Shown here: positions 35,876 to 47,849 of the stretch, piece by piece
Layout: each line of letters begins with the position of its first letter
Numbering within the stretch: position 1 is the first letter of the stretch
Source: Liolophura sinensis
Taxonomy: Eukaryota > Mollusca > Polyplacophora > Chitonida > Chitonidae
DNA length: 64,000 bases
Direction: 5' to 3'
NCBI RefSeq assembly: GCF_032854445.1
Contig: NC_088301.1
Coordinates: 60,278,512-60,342,511 of the forward strand
The notes under the pieces: generated by a model
Databases searched by the model: none
What the model was told of the DNA's origin: nothing
Seen by the model: only the letters and a program-made list of their open reading frames with translations
Made by a program: the position numbers and the translations under genes

Positions 35876-36800
35876 CGCCTGAAGCATTCTTCAGAGATTC
35901 AGGTATTAATTGTGTTCTGTTATTGTTGTGCAATATATGGAATCCCTATTCCTGGACGATGTCCAGAAAGCCGTCCTCGATACCTTGGCTGAAGGCGAGA
36001 AAAATTCGGGGTGACAGCCGAGTTTACTGTACTGGCAAACATCCTTATGGCCGGGTTAATCAGATACAGCTTTAAGCTATTTGAAGAAACAAAAAATGCG
36101 AGAAAACAATGCTATCGACTGATATGCGCGTTGGTGGCAAAAATGGCAAACCTTAGCTTACTGGATTCTTCCCGGCTGCTTTGAACTCGCCGTAATAACA
36201 ACTGTGCATCAGCGGACTGCCGGTGATTTAAGAGAACCCGGTTAACCGCACCTCTCTGATTTTAGCTTCCAGGAATCTCCTAAGCTACTCGAGGCATTTA
36301 GTGTCGTCCCTATCCGAACTTCCACTGTATGCTGCTCATCTCCTGATTACCTCGATCTCGCCAGTGGCCAGACAGGGTTGAGGTAAATTTCCAAGCCCTC
36401 ATTGAAATTCTATTATACATCCCACCCTTAATTGGATTTGCCCGTGCGCCCAGAGGCTTTGTATTACAGGAAAGATTGATTGAAAAATCTCGTCAAACTG
36501 TAGGATAATGGTCCCACAGACATAGTGAGAAATGGCTTCCATTTTGTTTTCTCTACAAACGGGAGGGGGTTTCAGTCTCGTTAACAAATAGTTTTCACTG
36601 TAACCAGATGTGCAGCACATATGTATATCTCATCTAGCACGATTTCTTGGTTATCGGTTTTCACGGGTTAAAGCTGAACCGGGATTGGGATAAACGCCGG
36701 CACATTCTGTCTAGATTGCTTTCTCATTTTCGTGACATACCAGCACATTTTTAACATTTTAAATGCCATTCTAATGTATTCAGTTCAATAATATGCAAAG

Positions 36801-36945
36801 GTGAGCGCTTTGAGGATATTTTTATACCTACTAAATTTAATTTTTTTTCCTTGATGTAGTTAATGTTACACCATCGTATGACTCACAAGAATTGCTTTTG
36901 TCCTTAGAAAATACAAAGTCATATCCCACCCCAGTAACGTCGGGC
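36801..36945 (+). repeat. Dispersed direct repeat, copy 2 (of 35729-35875)
   Basis: Direct counterpart of 35729-35875 with about one change in ten by eye. It is followed by gcgtcacgtgataccgagg (near 36969-36987), which itself recurs as gtcacgtgataccaaggc near 39342. Confidence 0.8.
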
Positions 36946-37301
36946 TGGCCATGAAAACAGCAGTATTGCGTCACGTGATACCGAGGCATTGCTGAATTGT
37001 GGGTGAATTTCCGCCTTGTCTATGAGAGATGTTGATTAATTATCAAGTGTTCATGTGGACATACAAATTATGGTATTGTAATGAGTAATAATGATTTAGG
37101 GACTATATATCTTGTGCGGTGGTCGACGGACCAACCCAAACATCTCTTTGAAACGTATATTGAATAGAGCTTACACTCTACAGTTTATCATATCCTCATT
37201 TATGAGCGTTGTTGACAAGATGTTGACAATCATCAGCAAAGGTCAGGGTTAATAGGAATAATCTGGTAATAAACGTGGTATTACAAAGTGTAAAATATGA
37301 C

Positions 37302-37375
37302 GAACTACACCATGAAAAGAAAAACAAGAGCAACGGCGACAGTGTGATAACTGGCAGAATGATCAAGAAAATTGT
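37302..37375 (+). repeat. Dispersed repeat family B, fragment
   Basis: accatgaaaagaaaaacaag, gagcaacggcgacagtgtga and taactggcagaatg resemble the first third of family B at 3021 and 18362. Confidence 0.5.
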
Positions 37376-38585
37376 GGTGGTTCACCCTTAAATCACATAT
37401 CCATTAGCTTAAGGGTATCACATATTTTAATATATTAAACGTATTATTCAGAGGGTAGCGAAGTTGACATGGTTTTTTCGGCCTTAGATGTTGTATTGAA
37501 TAAAACATGGAATTATTGTGACAATAATTTTTTTTCCTGTTTTTTTTTTCTACATGCGTGTATTCGTCATTAAAACTATATCGGACATGAGACTACAAAA
37601 CAACTCGACTGTCGAAACATCTATTAAGCAACCAGTCTATTTGGTCTATGATAATACGCCAAAGCAAATTGGATCTATATTAGGGTTAACAGCTGTGGTT
37701 CTACGCAGAAGCCTCGAGAGATTGCGTGTATGGAGAAATTTAATGCGAAACCAGAACTTCTTGTTGAAGGACAAGCAAACCCGATACTTTGAAAACAGTC
37801 TGATAAAATTGCACATAAAAATACTTCACAGAGCTCATCTCGCTTATTTGTCGCATGACAAAGAATAGTATTTTATCACTGCAGGCTGTCCTAATGTCGC
37901 TTTCTTCAAATATCAGGGCCAAATGAAACTCCACCATGCGGCGTAAAGATTTCAAGCCATGCATGCCTGCAGTAGTGAAAGGGTCCGATTAAATGTATAT
38001 CAACATAAGGCCACTTCCCAACGAACGGACAAAATCGAATATGACCTTCACTACAATAGCGATAGTGGTTAGCTCAGAGATCAGATACAAAACGTTTGAG
38101 AGTAAGACTCCTACCGGATGTAGCGTTTTTGATGGACACTCGATTCTCTTCCTACAGTTGCACAAGTGGCTTTGAATTTTGATTTTGTTTTCAGTTTAAG
38201 AGCTAAGAAATAGATGTATAGCGAATCTTATCTTTCACACAGCATATGTAGCTACATTAATAAAGCAAAATCAAAAATTTGTAAACTTGACACCCACAAA
38301 TCAAGAACCACATTGTAAAACAAATAGCGTTTATTGACAATTAACTTTTTGATGACCTGTATATAATGGAGTCAGTGCTTGGAGTTTACCGTCGTATTGT
38401 ATATAACAGACATCAGAATCAGATTATAGATGTAGACATCTCAAGAGACTAGTTTTGCCATCGCGAACACTAAATGTGAACTTGCGATGAAGCTATCTGG
38501 TGATAAGAGAGCATTTTACACCCGTTATAGTTATCAAATTGACTTAAAATTTTGGTACAACTTATTAACTGTAAATCAGTCAGCA
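37376..38585. other. Intron segment; one unassigned 116-codon frame
   Basis: The plus-strand frame at 37518-37868 is Leu/Arg/Lys-rich toward its end and hydrophobic at the start. I do not recognise it and see no supporting context, so it is not called as a gene. Confidence 0.35.
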
Positions 38586-38589
38586 TCCA

Positions 38590-38995
38590 CACAGGCCCGA
38601 ATAAGAATCCACTGGGCCTGAAGTCAACATTTACCTTGGCCTGAAATCACATCTTCTTGGGGTTGAAGTCAGCATTCGCAGGCCAGAAGTCAGCGTCCGT
38701 CTAGGCCGGAAGTCAACATCCATTTGGGCCTAAAGTCAGCATGCAATAAGGCCTTAAGCCAACACTGATCTAATCCTGAATTCTGTAGTTATCTTGGCTC
38801 GAATTTAGCATCTACCTAGCAATAACGTCAGTGACTCCTTAGGTTTGAAGTCAGCAGTCACCTAGGCCTGAAGTAAACCTCCACTTAGGCCTGAAATCAG
38901 CTTCCACTTAGGCCTAAAGTCAGCATTCACTAAAATCTGAAGTCCCCTTTCACTTGTGCCTAAAATCAGCATTCATCTAGGACTGACATCAATTG
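38590..38995. repeat. About 24-bp minisatellite, aggcctgaagtcagcattcac units
   Basis: About 15 imperfect units of roughly 23-25 bases with cores such as ggcctgaagtcagca and ggcctaaagtcagcattcac. The central units (about 38760-38840) are the most decayed. It is unrelated in sequence to the 24-bp array at 1440. Confidence 0.85.
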
Positions 38996-39410
38996 CGCCG
39001 TCACTACTTAGATTGATCAGTGAACAAAAAAGTTAATCTCACGCAGATATTTTCGGATAGTTTAAATTGACACTGCATATTTTACGGCAGGGCTCTTCTA
39101 ATTAAACACTAGGCTGTTTAATTGAGAACAGTAATTTATTAGAGTGATTATGATGGAAAGAAAATAAACGACAGATTTGAAATGATCCAAATTTGTCAGG
39201 TTAAACCACCTCAAATACGAGGAAGGAATAGTACCTCGGTAAATTTGCAGTCAGCATATCTGTAGTCCCACCCAAATGTCGAGACGTCTGTAGATGTCAA
39301 TGTTCAGTCGCCTGGCAGGCCAGGATAACCGCTGTGTTACGTCACGTGATACCAAGGCAATGTAGAAAAGAGGTGCCGAAGTGGGTACCTTTCCGCCTAG
39401 TCCATCATAT

Positions 39411-39668
39411 TTACCCAAGAATCCAAGACGTGTCCGAGCGGAAATTCCTCAATTTCCGTTGTACGAGACACACGAGAGGTAGGAAAAGGACAGAATAAGG
39501 CGTATCAGTGGCGAAGAGAGCAGAGGGCCTAGTTAACCTCCGCGGAACACGCCAGGCAAAGACTGATGGCCCATCTATCGACTGCGCGGACCTGGCTCCA
39601 CATTTCGAGAGGTAAGACAGGGCGGACGCAGAGAACCAGTCGTAAGCGTCCGTGATGAATAACCCCAT
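39411..39668 (-). other. Unassigned minus-strand frame with a TATA-like motif upstream
   Basis: An open frame of about 86 codons starts at the ATG in 39666-39668 and ends at 39411, in a stretch richer in G and C than its surroundings. About 100 bases upstream on the minus strand is ctataaaaag (39769-39778). The predicted peptide (starting MGLFITDAYDWFSASALS) matches no family I know, has no clear domain and may be chance. It is recorded because the promoter-like motif and frame coincide; it is not a confident gene. Confidence 0.2.
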
Positions 39669-39779
39669 GCTAGTGGAAAAGGTCACGAACTGCAGCTTCA
39701 CAAAATGTACTATTAACGATCACAGAACCGCTTACTGCAGCGACCGGGAAACACAACCGCCCGAGGAACGCTTTTTATA

Positions 39780-40470
39780 GTCACCTTTAAAGAATAGTGT
39801 TTTGCTTGCAGCATTGCATATTCCTCCTACCAAATGTGCATGAGTTTGAGATATGATGTCTATGATGCATTATAAATGGTTACACAGTAACGGTAAGAAT
39901 AATTTAGAACACTGTATTCCATGTTGGCCTTAATGTATCTCACTGATGTAAAAACGATATTTTGGCTCGAAAGACTTCGTTACAAAGTGCAGTCTACGAA
40001 AGCATTTATCCCTCTCTATATATACACATTTTGAATGCAGACGTCCAGCCGTTTGAGTGTGATATGTGCAAAACCCTGATCCGAAGTCACTGGTAACAAT
40101 GTGAAAAAGGGCCACTGAAGAATGCAAGATTTGATACTCACTTGAAAAAATTCTAAAGAAGTAAATGCTTCTTCTGGATACTGCTTAATGCTCTTTTCTT
40201 CGATACAGGCTTCATATTAATGCTCTATTTATCTTTATACTTTGATTTTCACCCCATTGCCAAAATTGGCGTATCGCTTGGCATTCATCCGCCTGTCCGT
40301 GTCTCCATATCTTGGTAAACTTCTTGTTTCATGAACGTTCCTAGCCAGCTTTACCAAACCATGGGCAAACTTTGGCGTTAGGAAGAACTTTACTTTTAGT
40401 TACATTGACCTAATTCTTCGAGGTCAAGTACAATACTTCATGAAGTTTATAATGATTTTTTTATAACACG
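39780..40470. other. Intron segment without recognised features
   Basis: Nothing recognised apart from a short minus-strand frame (39930-40127). Confidence 0.4.
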
Positions 40471-40476
40471 TATATC

Positions 40477-40770
40477 ACACGTGCACCTTATCAAATTTAC
40501 GCTACATGTGCACTTTATCAGATTTATGCTACATGTACACCTTCTCAAGCTTATATCACATGTGCACGTTATCAAATTTATACCACACGAGTGCCTTGTT
40601 AAGCTTGTCACATGTGCCCCTTGTCAAGCTTATACCACATGCGCACCTTGTCAAGCTTGTCACATACGCACCTTGCCAAACATATGCCACATGTGCACCT
40701 TATCAAGCTTATGCCACAAGCGCACCTTTTCAAACTTATGCCACATGCGCACCTTGTCAAATTTATTGTC
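40477..40770. repeat. 27-bp minisatellite, acatgtgcaccttatcaagcttatgcc units
   Basis: Eleven consecutive units are visible. Most are 27 bases and two lack a few bases. Variation is concentrated in the tail (aagcttatgcc versus aatttatgct). Because the period is a multiple of three, four overlapping frames of 75-122 codons stay open on both strands. They are not genes. Confidence 0.92.
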
Positions 40771-43700
40771 AAATTGTGGTATTTTGCTGAAATATATGTT
40801 GTTCTTTGTAAAAAAGTACCTTTATGTACATATTGTTGAATTAGTATAAGTGGGGGACATTTTAGTGAATTACACAATCTTTTTCTTAACATGTTATCGG
40901 TACAGACCAGGTGATGTTACTTACCATAGTGCTTCACTGAGGCCGAGGAGTTGTAGGAAGATTAGGACAATCTAGTGAAGATGTCGATGTTACTTGGAAA
41001 TTACATATATTCTTGTTACAATATTATGAAATCCGTATTACGCACTCCTGACGCAAAACTTCGACGTCGTTAATACTGTCCACACAATCGTGACTTAGAT
41101 TTCAAAGTGTATTTGGAAAGAACACATGTCTAAAGGTTTCTGCCGTCAGAATAATTGCTGTGTCAACTCCCAAAATAGTATATAACAAAAACGGGCATAA
41201 TATTGTTGGAAAAAACCGCCCAAAACACGAACTTGGTCTGTAGCCTGTCTTGAAACAACATAAAAAGTTTCACTTCAGAATAATCACCCAGTCCGGAAAA
41301 CTGCCAAGGTCAATAATAGGAGAAAACGGCCACAAGTGTCATGTAAACAACTGCAAGGCATTCAACCTTCTCATATTGACCTATACATATACATATGAGA
41401 GTCAAAGAAAGGTAATTATAGAGAATGAATACTAACCATGTTGCTTGAAGTTAAAGGTGGTGACATTTTAAAGTTTTTGCTTCATACATGAAAAATATTC
41501 TACAGGGAACATAAACAATCATGTAATAAAGTACTTAACTCATGTTGAGGACGTGTTATATATGCATGTGCGAGACAAGTAACTCGACAAGTAACCTGTG
41601 GTTAAGCCAGAAAATAAGGTTTCCACATTTGCTATTAAAGACATTACTGATCAGGTTTCAAAGCCGACGTTCTAAGAAATTCTAAGGTTTGTTAAAACTG
41701 AATATTGATCCTGAACAATTTAAAACCCCTAACTTTGTTTTACCATTAGCCATGCAACGTTTAACGCTAAAATTATTAAGAATTTCGCCTTTCTATACCC
41801 GAAAAAGAATAAATGTAGTGGTACACATTTGTGAAGTAATCAAGAGAATCTTTGCATCACTCTTCAGTGAATGTTGTGGATTAAACTAAACATTTGCTAT
41901 TGTTGGATTTTTTTTACAATTCAGATCGGCCTTGACGGAAATTTTACTCCTGTTACTCTCCCAAATTTACTCCCACAACCAGAGAGTGCGGTAATCATCA
42001 GACCGTAAAGAACAAACAATTACTAATTACTGAGCTAAGCGGAGGTGAACGTAAAAATAATTAGCCTTGTAAAGTCCAGAGAGTGCTGAAGCCAGCGGTT
42101 CTCATAAAAAACGCCGTAGCCGATAAGCCAAACGCATCACAGGGATCTCACAAACAGCAAGATTTCTCCAATATTTTCAACATATTACACATGCAATTCA
42201 GCTGGAATATCAATTCCCGTTAGGCGGGATACCTATTAAAATTGTTAGGATTATTTTTCAAATCAGGCGGTAACAATGTTGAATTCATGACATATTTTTT
42301 CTAATTTTCAATTTCGAGCGGGTCATGTGGTTGGGCGCTCATTTTTAATTTATAAAAAAACTTTATCTTCAAAGTATATGTCTCACACGTTTTCTTTTTT
42401 AAGACTTCTCCGTTCTATTTTTTCTAGACGTGATGGCATAGATAGCTTGATGGATCGGTCGAAAACTGGTAGGTGTTAATTTAAACGTTCGAATACGTTA
42501 GCTTGGACAGAGCAGGACTTGAGAGCAGGAGGCTTGGATAAGGGTAGAGCGCCGTTTAATATAAACCGTCAGTTGTAAAGGTGTCGATTCAACATGGAAC
42601 GTTCCTCTCACAGTAAAGGAATTTTTTGAGATATTAGGATATTCATTCAAAGCACTCATTCCACACAGTGTTGTAGCTTGGGATGTCTATTACACGGGCT
42701 ACATTACCGTAATAAAAACACCCATCTTAATACCATTGTTCGAAAACATGGTCTACTTGTGTTTTCCTGGACTGAATACCCCATTTATGGTTTACTCTCG
42801 AGTTCATGACTGATGTATCTGTCCAGTGTGGATTTATGATAGCACTTGACAAAAGCCGTTGGTTCTTTCAGACTCACACGATACCAAGGTAAACTGAAGA
42901 TAACATCATATCAACACCATAAGCTTTTAAGGTTTGAGAGTTTTAGCCGTTGCTTGAACGATAATGATGTTGTGCATCTTTAGGTTTCTTTTCATCGGTA
43001 AGTCGCGTTTTGACTGTACCACTACCGATTAATGAAGGGGTAGGAGAAGGTATTACCGATCAGGTGAACGAGCTCTACGCTTTGAATGCTTTCATTGGAA
43101 ACTTTACCGAATAGCTGTTTCTGAACGAACCCGCCTAGATATCGCCGAAGGTAGCGTTCCAATGAAATATTGCAAATTAAGGTCAAAGTGCAGTTCTTGA
43201 TTGATCTGAACGAATGTATACCATCGCAACATTCCACCAAATTCACCTTTGAGATTCCCAAGAGAACGACTACCTTTTCTTTGTAGTTGGAGGGATTTAA
43301 ATTAATTACTGCTCAAATCAATTTACGTGGAAATTACTGAATTTCGGACTCCTTTAAAAGCATTCCATTCACATCCCACTCGTACGTAATTGGCAGGTTT
43401 TATTGTGTATTAATACCAGATGGATAGAATTAATTTTTCGCTCTTTAGATGCGGTGTCATGGCCGCGACCCTGTTACAGTTGCTCCATCTGATTAACGAG
43501 TGAGCTACTCGGTCGGTCCGATCCCACATCATCGGAAGGACAAAAGGTGGTTTCGGCAATTGCCCGCGATACCTGCCAAGTCTCTTCAGTCGAGGGAATT
43601 AGCTATCCGCGACCACCCGCGAAAGGCTTGCACGTTCCAAAACCCTGGAGTGAAATGTTTGATTTGATTTATAAAGTTCCTGATGGTAAGTCATAGAGAT

Positions 43701-44757
43701 TTCACCAGTCAGGTCCCTCGTCGATAGAGAGATTTTTGAACCGATGCCTCCTGAATGTTTTCCCATGCTCCTCATGCCTCGCAAGCCTAATCCCACTTTC
43801 CTTTTTATGACATATTGATGCCATAAATTACCTTATTTATTGAGATAACAACAGCAGGAGAAACAGTATGGCCAAATGTGACTTTTGTGTTTTTCTTGGA
43901 CTAAAGAGGGCGCAATTTCCTTCAGACTGCCCAACCAATTACTGAGAGTAGTTGCCTAATCCCACATTCCTCTCCAAAATGTGCAGATAATATGAGCGGC
44001 CTCTACGCTAATGCATGCTCAAACACTTCAAATGTTTTTTGTGTGTTTTTAAGTAGTGTGTTTAAGAGCTGGGACGTGGTAAAGTTTTCTGCTCATAAAA
44101 ATACAAGTTTAAATGAAATGCAAAGTCACCCAAGAGTTTGGATGATACGGTATCGGTCAGAACCTGATTGAGATTCATGCTACTTTGGGATCTTATTGCC
44201 AGAGTTTTTCTTTATGTTGTACACGCCAAATATCGTGGAAACAAGCAAATTTTGGGGGGAGGGGACTGTCCTATCCATAATCTAAAGTCCTAGACAACTG
44301 TAACTGCCATTCAGTTTTACTGTCAATACGAAGTTCATTCTGTTATAAATACATTAAATCATTCATACATTTATGTTATTTGTAAAGGTTCATATTTGTG
44401 ACAGGCTGTTAAGAAATTATAGATAAAAACTAAACAGACGAAATAATTTGTTGCTTTCCCGGCAACTAAATTTCCCGGCAAGTCTCATTCCTACATGATT
44501 CTGTCACAAATATGACAAGAGTTAGCCATGACACCATCTAGGCCTGAGTCCTAAAAAAGAAGAAACAAAAATAAAAGAATACTTTTGTAACCTAATTAAA
44601 CCATGTTTTACAGTCGTGATTATACCATCAAAGAGCTTGGAACACAAACTTTGTTCTGGTAAAACATGATCATAGTTTATAGCTCGTCATTAAATCTGTG
44701 TTCTACGTCGTTGCAAAATCGGGTTCAGTTGTAATAACGCTTCGTGTTTATTCCAAT
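40771..44757. other. Intron segment without recognised features
   Basis: Frames at 41250-41435, 41689-41889, 43022-43261 and 43599-43796 are short and unrecognised. No copy of the repeat families in this window was seen. Confidence 0.4.
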
Positions 44758-44771
44758 CCCAATTTGGAAAA

Positions 44772-45045
44772 ATATTTATTTATTTATTCATTTTATTGGT
44801 GTTTTACGCCGTACTCAAGAATATTTCACTTATGCGACGGCGACCATCATTATGGTGGGAGGAAACCGAGCAGAGCCCGGGGGAAACCCACGACCACTCG
44901 CAGGTTGCTTTCAGATCTTCCCACGTACGGCCGAAGAGGAAGCCAGCATGAGCTGTACTTGAACTCACAACGACCGCATTGGTGAGGGGCTTCTGGGTCA
45001 TTACGCTGCGCTATCGCGCTAACCAACTGAGCCACGGAGGCCCCC
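44772..45045 (-). mobile_element. Full-length SINE with 11-bp TSD
   Basis: Same structure as 22031-22290: minus-strand head ggcctccgtggctcagttgg, B-box segment gtgagttcaagtacagctc, body and a long aataaataaata tail. AATTTGGAAAA is exact at 44761-44771 and 45046-45056. Confidence 0.92.
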
Positions 45046-45082
45046 AATTTGGAAAATAAACATGGCATGTACTTTAAAAGAC

Positions 45083-45258
45083 TTCACTTTAACGGCCAGC
45101 ATTAATCATGGTAGTTGGAAACGCTCGGCCAGCCAGGTTGCTCCTAGATTTTCCACGTATGACCGGAGTAGAAGCCAGAAAGACCTGGGCTTGAACTCAC
45201 GGCGCTCATTGGTGGGAGGCTCCTGGGTCATTGCACTGCGCGGGCATGCTAAGGAACT
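45083..45258 (-). mobile_element. Degraded SINE, same orientation as its neighbour
   Basis: Damaged body and head: aacggccagcattaatcatg, ccaggttgctcctagattt, ccacgtatgaccggagtag, cttgaactcacggcg and ggctcctgggtcattgcac. It is older than the intact copy that lies 40 bases away. Confidence 0.75.
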
Positions 45259-45259
45259 G

Positions 45260-46000
45260 ACGAAAATGATACCAACATGTCAGAAAATATTAAAATGCAA
45301 TTCGCCCAATATGGGTTTCTCTTGTTTTCTCTGCGTCATTTCACACAAAGATAAAGGCACACTTCAGAGAGGATATAAACGATTTATAATACTGATTAAC
45401 GTTTCATTTGAAGTGGCCGTGAGTTGAGACAGAAGTGATGAGCTAAGTGGTGAAAGCTCAGGGAACACCCGAGTGACCAAAGTCACTTTTGCCGTGAAAG
45501 AGATCGCGCGGAGAGACACATCCAGACAACAAATCAGGCATCCCGACTCGATGAGTGATTGTGTCCGCGAGTGCTATTGCCTCATGGCTCCAGCCCAGAT
45601 TAACGTCTCATGTGGAACAAGATGTAAAAGCAGACGGGTGTCGGCTTTTCCTAACTTTTAACACTGTTTAGGAGATCGATTTGGGGAATTACGGAACGAT
45701 GTGTTAACTGCGTATACCTTGTATGGAGTCGGCATTTCTGTATATTCTCCATAAGACAACACCCAAGGCAGACATTACAAAAGGCTCTACCAGTTAGTAC
45801 ACCACCGAAGTCCTTTCAGACTCGTGTTAAGGCCTTGATTGCCGATTCCTTTTAGAATCTTATTTTGATGATCAACGTATTTTGATGACAATCAGCCATA
45901 AACGAATTCTGCTTCCAGTAAGGCTTGGTATTAACTTTGTATCAACATCTCTTTCACCCCTCGCAAACACACATATATAGTGTAAAGAATACGTCGTGTA
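45260..46000. other. Intron segment without recognised features
   Basis: A 62-codon frame (45473-45661) is present in a slightly GC-richer patch. Nothing was recognised. Confidence 0.4.
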
Positions 46001-46004
46001 ACAC

Positions 46005-46190
46005 AGTCAAGATATTATTCTACCCGTTCATATAAATGCTTAAATAGGTGCAACTTATGCCCCTACACACGACTTAAAAATGATCTTAATATCAATTTAT
46101 TATAGGTCCCTCAAAGAGATTTGTTGTCATTACATTTAATAAGAAATAATGTGAAAACAATGCAAAAGAAACCAGGTTTTGGAGACGAAC
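46005..46190 (+). repeat. Dispersed repeat family B, diverged fragment
   Basis: gttcatataaatgcttaaat matches the end of copy 3 (18499-18520). gtcattacatttaataag and gtgaaaacaatgcaaaagaa parallel the later part of copy 1 (3140-3185). Confidence 0.5.
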
Positions 46191-46299
46191 CTCAAAGGTT
46201 AATAAAGTGTGCGCCATGAAGTTTATCAACTTCAAACTTTGAGTAACATTAAAACGGTCATTTGAAACGTTTTTCTTATTTTATTTCAGTCTTATATGT

Positions 46300-46985
46300 A
46301 TTTGCACTGGCTTCCTTTCAAATTTGACATTGTAAATTATGTTTACCCGAGATAGCAATATAGGACGTGTACGTATCTCGTCTTGTTGCATTTGTCAGGT
46401 CCTGTGTGTTATGTGACGATTCCAACCATCATCACAATATATTACCGCAAATAGTGGTGTGTCAAGATTGTTCCATCAAAAGCCTTAACGGCTGGTGTAC
46501 AGACGTCTTTTTCGAGGAAGTAAATATGAAAAGATTGGTCAGAATCTCTGGCACTCTTCTTCATTACCTTGCCTAATTTCACTCACTCAGGCGGTAGGGG
46601 CTGTATATTCGCGGTACTGAATAAGATCGCCAAGTTGGATACATGAACTTATAAACTAGAATGGTGCATGGTTTGTATACTGTTTTCATTCATTCACCTT
46701 CACTTTCGTTGCGTCTTCCCAACATCATTGAGAACTGCTGACTGCCTCTGTTTGAATTTGTCCTAACTTCATATTTTATGTTCTTTTTTTTGTTGTTGTG
46801 TGTTGACCACTGCCATTTTGGTTGAAGGCTAATACATGAATGTATGTTAGGACGCCTGGATTGACCAAGGTATGTTAAGATAATGGTACAGAAAGATCAG
46901 CAACCATAACGCTGGCCGCCGTCGTATAAGTGAAATATTCTTGAGTACGATGTAAAACACCAATCGAATAAATAAAGAAATAAAG
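46300..46985 (+). mobile_element. RT-A 3' half ending in a SINE tail
   Basis: The copy starts in the RT C-terminal part (caaatttgacattgtaaatt, then ctcgtcttgttgcatttgtc and ctgtgtgttatgtgacgatt), with deletions. It continues through the 3' region (gtccagaat-like, atggtgcatggtttgtatac). It then passes from aggacgcctggattgacc and agaaagatcagcaaccataa directly into the SINE tail at about 46907 (cgctggccgccgtcgtataa...aataaataaa). The same join, on the other strand, occurs at 52535-52700, so the SINE tail behaves as the RT-A 3' terminus. Confidence 0.75.
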
Positions 46986-47849
46986 ATGAGCATTCGCGTA
47001 TGGTGATCAGCAGATACACGCGTGCTTGACATAATGATCACCCTCAGAAATAGACCGATACTGCTGTTCCAGTATACTGCTGCTCGATTTATTCCCTCAC
47101 AGCTGTGACCACTAGCCCGATAATATGATGCTTTCAAAAAGTTGCTCACTCAATGCACGTAACTTATCCTGTGCTTATCCACTAGCAGCACACTTTGTTG
47201 TATATGGGTATGGTTGGAAATAAAGTAAGAAATGTGAAGTACCTTTTTTTGTCCAGTGTCTTACTCATAATGTTAAACACCATAAGCTTTTGACATCAAG
47301 AACTCATTGTGTCAGATAACTGAGAGCCATTAGCTTTAAAATACTTGCACTAACATGCTGTGTGAACTGTGTCCGCGTATCGACTAAATTGCTGAAGACA
47401 TAATGGCCCAACATTAACCTATAAAACCATTCTGCGATGAGATCATATACCACTTGAGATAAATATAAACAAATAAAATAAATCATTTATATTATATATT
47501 TGTACATTATATATTCTCGTTCATATTATTATTGACCCCATCATGCTACTGTTGATTGTGGAGGGTCCATGAACCTGAATTATCGACTAGCAACACACTT
47601 TCCTCTATACCCGTTTCAAAAAGTTCAAACACACCTCAGAAAGACACCAAACAGCCGTAAAAACCACTGGAATTATTCCAGACCATAGTTGCATAAACCC
47701 ACAAACCGTCAAAACCAACAAACAAGATTGCAGGGTTGCAGACAGCACGTCAGACACTCTGCACACTGATGGTGAAATGTTCTGTTTACGGACGACTCAC
47801 ATTTCCATTCAGATAGGTATCAACGCGCGTATCCTGGTGGACGTGAGCG

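Noticed and set aside
37518-37868. 116-codon plus-strand frame as a gene
   Set aside because: Begins in a T-rich run that gives a false hydrophobic start. No recognisable domain or context.
40481-40892. Four overlapping frames of 75-122 codons
   Set aside because: Products of the 27-bp array; none is unique sequence.
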